From Candidatus Thiodiazotropha sp. (ex Gloverina cf. vestifex) (lineage in GTDB: Bacteria > Pseudomonadota > Gammaproteobacteria > Chromatiales > Chromatiaceae), in assembly GCA_025656435.1 (NCBI GenBank), contig JAHXHT010000060.1:1-11140 (forward strand): DNA of 11,140 nt. Direction: 5' to 3'. A program made the position numbers and the translations under genes. Shown here in pieces: positions 8,401-11,140 of this stretch; positions within the stretch are counted from its first letter, which is position 1; each line of letters opens with the position of its first letter. The notes under the pieces were generated by a model. It did no database searches and was not told where the DNA came from. It saw only the letters and a program-made list of their open reading frames with translations.

Positions 8401-8429
8401 TCGATTTAAACAACGCCCCAAGTTATGAT
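8401..8429 (+). promoter_or_regulatory. Candidate promoter for the nucleotide-sugar dehydrogenase gene
   Basis: TATGAT (8424-8429) is a good -10 hexamer. A weak -35, TCGATT (8401-8406), lies 17 bp upstream. The start codon is 70 bp downstream, leaving a leader that contains the 8444-8469 hairpin. No JUMPstart/ops element was seen. Confidence 0.3.
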
Positions 8430-8443
8430 TTCGTCTCGAATAA

Positions 8444-8469
8444 AGCGATTCAACTCTCTGTTTATCGCT
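8444..8469 (+). other. Small inverted repeat in the leader of the dehydrogenase gene
   Basis: AGCGAT (8444-8449) and ATCGCT (8464-8469) could pair around a 14-nt loop, about 30 nt before the start codon. The stem is short, so a regulatory role is unproven. Confidence 0.25.
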
Positions 8470-8499
8470 AATTTCTAACTCCTCCCGTAAGGATTTGTG

Positions 8500-9777
8500 A
8501 TGTTTGATTTTGACAAAGTACATATCGGTGTGCTCGGTTTAGGCTATGTCGGTCTGCCATTGGCCGTCGAATTCGGTAAGAAGTACCCGACTATCGGCTT
8601 CGACATCAACGAATCCAGGGTTAAGGAACTCAGAGAGGGTAGAGACAGCTCCCTGGAGGTCGAACCAGAAGAGTTGCAAGCCGTTGCTCACCTGACTTAT
8701 ACGACGAATCAGGATGACCTAAAAGCCTGTAACGTCTTAATAGTAACGGTCCCCACGCCTATCAATCAGCACAAACAACCTGATCTGACCCTGCTCGTCA
8801 AGGCCAGTCAGACACTGGGCCAAATCATCAAACCGGGTGATATCGCCATTTTTGAATCAACGGTCTATCCCGGTGCAACAGAAGAAGATTGTGTACCTGT
8901 CATCGAATCAGTCTCCGGGTTGGTCTTCAATAAGGATTTTTTCATCGGTTACAGCCCGGAACGAATCAATCCAGGGGATAAGGAGCACCGGCTGGTCAAT
9001 ATCAAGAAAGTCACCTCAGGTTCAACACCAGAGGTAGCCGATTTTGTTGATGATCTCTACAACAGCATATTGGAAAACGGTACGCACAAAGCGAGCAGTA
9101 TCAAAGTCGCCGAGGCCTCAAAAGTCATCGAAAATACCCAGCGTGACGTTAATATCGCCCTGATCAACGAGCTGGCACAGATTTTCCACCGTTTAGGCAT
9201 AGATACGACGGAAGTACTCGAGGCTGCCGGCAGTAAGTGGAATTTCCTGCCCTTCAAGCCAGGTTTGGTGGGTGGACACTGTATCGGTGTCGACCCCTAC
9301 TACCTCTCCCACAAAGCACAAGCCACTGGCTATCAACCCGAGATTATTCTGGCCTGTCGCCGTCTATCCGACAGCATGGGCGCATATGTGGTTTACACCG
9401 TCGTCAAACTCATGCTGAAGCGTGGTGTGGTTTCCGGTAATAGCAAAGTGTTGGTCATGGGCCTCACGTTTAAAGAAAACTGCCCGGACCTTCGGAATAC
9501 ACGTGTTGTAGATATCGTTGCAGAGCTAGAGGATTACGGCGCCAGTGTCGACGTCTATGATCCCTGGGTCAGTGCGGAAGAAGCAGAACACGAATACGGC
9601 ATTGCGCCTGTTAAGTCCTTCGAAAACAATACCTATGATGCTGTCATATTGGCTGTTGCACATGAGGAATTTGTCGAGATGGGGGCAGAAAAGATTCGCG
9701 CCTTATGCAAGCCCGAAGGCATTCTGTACGACGTGAAAAACATCCTTCCTAAAGAGAGTGTTGACGGGAGACTCTAA
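8500..9777 (+). CDS. tviB: UDP-N-acetylhexosamine 6-dehydrogenase, TviB/VipA family
   Basis: A 425-residue cytosolic NAD-dependent nucleotide-sugar dehydrogenase. It should oxidise the C6 hydroxyl of a UDP-N-acetylhexosamine in two steps to the uronic acid, a precursor for capsule, O-antigen or exopolysaccharide. The wording is very close to Salmonella TviB (UDP-GlcNAc as substrate); the related WbpO uses UDP-GalNAc, so the sugar cannot be fixed from sequence alone. Visible motifs are the NAD-binding GLGYVG (13-18), TVPTPIN (83-89), ESTVYPGATEE (119-129), YSPERINPGD (151-160), SGSKW-like AAGSKWNFLPF (242-252) and GGHCIGVDPYY with catalytic Cys261. The C-terminal domain has LTFKENCPDLRNT. I chose the ATG at 8500 with AAGGA six bases upstream, rather than the GTG directly before it. 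It stands alone: no glycosyltransferase, epimerase or export gene is in the window. Confidence 0.9.
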   Translation: MFDFDKVHIGVLGLGYVGLPLAVEFGKKYPTIGFDINESRVKELREGRDSSLEVEPEELQAVAHLTYTTNQDDLKACNVLIVTVPTPINQHKQPDLTLLVKASQTLGQIIKPGDIAIFESTVYPGATEEDCVPVIESVSGLVFNKDFFIGYSPERINPGDKEHRLVNIKKVTSGSTPEVADFVDDLYNSILENGTHKASSIKVAEASKVIENTQRDVNIALINELAQIFHRLGIDTTEVLEAAGSKWNFLPFKPGLVGGHCIGVDPYYLSHKAQATGYQPEIILACRRLSDSMGAYVVYTVVKLMLKRGVVSGNSKVLVMGLTFKENCPDLRNTRVVDIVAELEDYGASVDVYDPWVSAEEAEHEYGIAPVKSFENNTYDAVILAVAHEEFVEMGAEKIRALCKPEGILYDVKNILPKESVDGRL

Positions 9778-9781
9778 GCCC

Positions 9782-9794
9782 GTTAACAGGCCCT
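9782..9794 (+). repeat. 13-base motif shared with the hypF 3' end (inverted copy)
   Basis: GTTAACAGGCCCT lies five bases after the dehydrogenase stop codon. Its exact reverse complement is at 1943-1955, where it overlaps the hypF stop codon. In both cases the motif reads in the same sense as the gene it follows. A 13-bp match somewhere in 11 kb is expected about once by chance, so only the shared position makes it notable. Confidence 0.5.
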
Positions 9795-9805
9795 GAACAT
9801 CGGGC

Positions 9806-9865
9806 AAAAAAAATAGGCGGGGACCAGACTCTGGAGGCATATTAGAGTACTCGAATCCCCGCCTA
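9806..9865 (-). terminator. Strong intrinsic terminator on the minus strand (rdgC side)
   Basis: TAGGCGGGGA (9814-9823) and TCCCCGCCTA (9856-9865) form a perfect 10-bp GC-rich stem. The arm has a nested 5-bp stem, ACTCT (9828-9832) with AGAGT (9844-9848). On the minus strand it is followed at once by eight Ts (A-run at 9806-9813). This is a textbook Rho-independent terminator for a leftward transcript, either rdgC or a small RNA ending here. No T-run is present on the plus strand, so it does not look like a terminator for the dehydrogenase gene. Confidence 0.8.
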
Positions 9866-10016
9866 GACTAGCGCTTAAACACGGAAACGACCAACCGTGA
9901 GCGTGGTGTAAGACTAATGGCTGCATGCGATCCAGGCATTGACGCAGATCAATAAACCACGATATCAACTTGGTTATTGACAGCATCTCCCATCTTATTG
10001 AGCAGCCATCGATTTA
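9866..10016 (-). other. Structured non-coding stretch between rdgC and its terminator; possible 3' UTR or small RNA
   Basis: About 150 bp separate the rdgC stop from the terminator, longer than a minimal 3' UTR. It contains nested pairing. An outer 8-bp stem joins ATGGCTGC (9917-9924) and GCAGCCAT (10002-10009). Inside it, TCAATAAACCA (9949-9959) pairs with TGGTTATTGA (9971-9980) with one bulged base. A third stem joins CACGG (9880-9884) and CCGTG (9895-9899). No convincing open reading frame is present. I recognise no known RNA family and no strong internal promoter, so an rdgC 3' UTR or a processed 3'-end small RNA is the simplest view. Confidence 0.4.
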
Positions 10017-10940
10017 TTATTGCTCACCCTCTTCTTTTTCGACAGCCCCGCCAAAAAGCTCGATCAACCGGGGGATAAAGCGGCGAAACTCCAGAGTCAT
10101 CAGGCTGAAATGGGCATCGAAGGCATCCGCCTCGTTTTCCATCTGATAGTCGGCTGCCTCATCCTGGATCAGATCGAGAAATCTCAATCGTTTGATCGAC
10201 ATATCGGACTCGATCATGCAGGAAAGACGCTCATCCCAGGCCACCCCGAGCTTTACTACATCCTTGCCCGCATCCAGGTGTGCGATCATCTCATCTGCGG
10301 ATAAATCCAGGCCCTTGCATCGGACTACCCCAGGGTCTTCCGCATGATCTTTGAGTTCGCAACTGTCCAGCAATGCGAAGTCCTCATGACGGTTAGGCCT
10401 TCGCAACCACTCGGTCATGACGAAACTGGGTGCCAGTGAGACCTCAAGCGGCTTGGCGGGCAGGCTACCCAAGGTATCCCGCAGGAGTGAGATCAATGCT
10501 TCTGCTTTATTGGCACTTGAGGCGTCAACCAGAATCCAACCCTGTTGCTTATCGATCATGGCATACTGGGTAGAGAAACGACTAAATGCTTTTGGCAGTA
10601 GTTGATGAAAAATATCCTCTTTTAGCTCAGTGCGTTCCTTTCTGGCCACCTTTCTGCCCGTTTCAGACTCAATGCGGGCAGTCTTCTCATCAACGATCTC
10701 GTTGACAACGGCGGAAGGCAGCAGCTTCTCTTCCTGTCGGGCACAAATGACCTGGCAGCCAATCATTTCATGCACCAGACTCTCTCCATGTCTACCCAAA
10801 GGCTCATACCAGCCATAAGAGATCGGATCATGGCTGCCACAAGGTTTGAATCGCTTGGACTCAAGCTGACTCTCCAAGGCCTCAGCCGTGAGATTGAATG
10901 GCTGCTGTAACAGATAGATTCGTAAATTTTTAAACCACAT
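10017..10940 (-). CDS. rdgC: Recombination-associated protein RdgC
   Basis: RdgC is a nucleoid-associated protein that forms a ring-shaped dimer around double-stranded DNA and limits RecA filament formation and activity; it is needed in some recombination-defective backgrounds. The 307-residue product matches the E. coli protein (303 residues) along its length, with MWFKNLRIYLL at the start, KPCGS (res 36-40), VICARQEEKLLPSAVV, LLPKAFSRFSTQYAMID, ADEMIAHLDAGKDVVKLGV and SIKRLRFLD. The tail is acidic (EKEEGEQ). I chose the ATG at 10940 because the family begins with M-WFKNL; the frame stays open upstream to 11012, but that part has no homology. A modest AGGGAA ribosome binding site precedes it. 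It appears monocistronic, ending at a strong terminator about 150 bp downstream. An insertion-sequence end lies about 110 bp upstream, so promoter changes are possible. Confidence 0.95.
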   Translation of the reverse strand: MWFKNLRIYLLQQPFNLTAEALESQLESKRFKPCGSHDPISYGWYEPLGRHGESLVHEMIGCQVICARQEEKLLPSAVVNEIVDEKTARIESETGRKVARKERTELKEDIFHQLLPKAFSRFSTQYAMIDKQQGWILVDASSANKAEALISLLRDTLGSLPAKPLEVSLAPSFVMTEWLRRPNRHEDFALLDSCELKDHAEDPGVVRCKGLDLSADEMIAHLDAGKDVVKLGVAWDERLSCMIESDMSIKRLRFLDLIQDEAADYQMENEADAFDAHFSLMTLEFRRFIPRLIELFGGAVEKEEGEQ

Positions 10941-11011
10941 GAGGCAATTCCCTGAAAAGTCGGAGGCGGAATTATGGCGAAGCCGGACACAGTTATCCAG
11001 GACCGAATACA

Positions 11012-11029
11012 CGATTGATCAATTAATCG
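11012..11029. promoter_or_regulatory. Palindromic AT-rich site upstream of rdgC
   Basis: ATTGATCAAT (11014-11023) is a perfect 10-bp palindrome within a looser CGATT...AATCG inverted repeat. It sits about 75 bp upstream of the rdgC start. On the minus strand TTGATC could also act as a -35 box, with GATAAC 19 bp further on as a poor -10. It may be an operator or simply promoter DNA; there is no stronger evidence. The rest of 10941-11052 holds no gene I can support. Confidence 0.25.
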
Positions 11030-11052
11030 GGTCATCTCCCAAAAACCAAAGG

Positions 11053-11140
11053 TGGTAATCCCCCCATTAATAATGGGACTCAAAAGTAGTCACTGTTAAG
11101 CTGTCTGAGCCAGCTTCTGTATCGGGGTGATTCCACCTAA
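11053..11140. mobile_element. Terminal part of an insertion sequence, cut by window edge
   Basis: This block begins TGGTAATCCCCCC, has the inverted repeat CCCATTA (11063-11069 region) with TAATGGG, and carries a transposase C-terminus just inside it. An IS end starting with TG next to a transposase stop codon is typical of IS3- or IS481-type elements. A related sequence in the opposite sense, GGTGATTCCACC, appears at the window's end but is part of the coding frame. The other IS end and any target duplication lie outside the window, so the boundary at 11053 is an estimate. Confidence 0.4.
11096..11140 (-). CDS. C-terminal fragment of a probable IS transposase (integrase-core type)
   Basis: On the minus strand the last 14 codons before a TAA (11096-11098) read LGGITPIQKLAQTA. 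A terminal (S/A)LGG(I/L)TP motif close to the C-terminus is characteristic of DDE integrase-core transposases of the IS3 and IS481 groups (compare HSALGGLTP). The rest of the gene lies beyond the right edge, so the family and intactness cannot be judged. Confidence 0.5.
   Translation of the reverse strand, partial: LGGITPIQKLAQTA

Noticed and set aside
8285..8499. JUMPstart/ops antitermination site before the polysaccharide-type gene
   Set aside because: No GGCGGTAGC-like ops core is present in this interval.
8497..8499. GTG as start of the dehydrogenase
   Set aside because: The ATG immediately after it matches the family start (MFD) and is better spaced from AAGGA.
9852..9865. CGAATCCCCGCCTA resembles a tRNA or tmRNA 3' end, and thus a possible att site
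   Set aside because: The complementary GGCGGGG is only about 40 bases away, too close for a tRNA. There is no T-arm pairing or CCA end. The hairpin plus T-run makes it a minus-strand terminator.
9783..9986. A 67-codon minus-strand open frame in the rdgC-dehydrogenase gap
   Set aside because: It runs straight through the terminator stem and T-run, is rich in Cys/His/Leu without recognisable motifs, and has only a poor start context.
10974..11018. A 14-codon plus-strand frame (MAKPDTVIQDRIHD) with a GGAGG upstream
   Set aside because: It is very short and opposes rdgC inside its promoter region, with no downstream plus-strand gene to regulate. The ribosome-binding-like match is probably chance.

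Overview
This is a chromosomal segment of moderate G+C from what looks like a gammaproteobacterium. The evidence is the pairing of tmcA (tRNA-Met acetyltransferase) and rdgC (RecA-antagonist), both closest in wording to enterobacterial proteins known from memory. AmmeMemoRadiSam genes, hypF and a DUF4080 radical SAM enzyme suggest an anaerobic, microaerophilic or sulfur-metabolising lineage. A Chromatiales-like or sulfur-oxidising symbiont is a guess, and genus cannot be set from this window.

Layout. Bases 1-4299, minus strand: hypF, then amrS, then amrB, then probably the first codons of amrA running off the left edge. This is a compact co-directional cluster. hypF is interrupted by one in-frame TGA at codon 567, exactly where the family has a conserved Trp; everything before and after is intact. 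amrB lacks roughly 30 C-terminal residues expected for the family. Bases 4300-4368 are a short divergent intergenic region. tmcA (plus, 4369-6591) runs into the convergent 3' end of a B12-binding-type radical SAM/DUF4080 gene (minus, 6575-8284), overlapping by 17 bp. A 215-bp divergent region with promoter-like boxes for both sides follows. Next is a TviB/VipA-type UDP-HexNAc 6-dehydrogenase gene (plus, 8500-9777).

The 239-bp gap 9778-10016 holds a 13-base motif also found at the hypF 3' end, a strong intrinsic terminator for the minus strand, and further hairpins. It could be the rdgC 3' UTR or a small RNA gene. rdgC (minus, 10017-10940) follows. Upstream of it, at the right edge, is the end of an insertion sequence: the last 14 codons of a probable transposase and its terminal region.

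Functionally the genes are mostly unrelated housekeeping or metabolic units: metallocofactor assembly (hypF), the unsolved AmmeMemoRadiSam pathway, tRNA modification (tmcA), surface sugar precursor synthesis (tviB-like) and recombination control (rdgC). The clearest unusual points are the single nonsense codon in otherwise intact hypF, the linkage of hypF to the AmmeMemoRadiSam genes, the shortened amrB, and the structured 3' region beside rdgC. I found no clearly new multigene system, CRISPR array, tRNA or rRNA.
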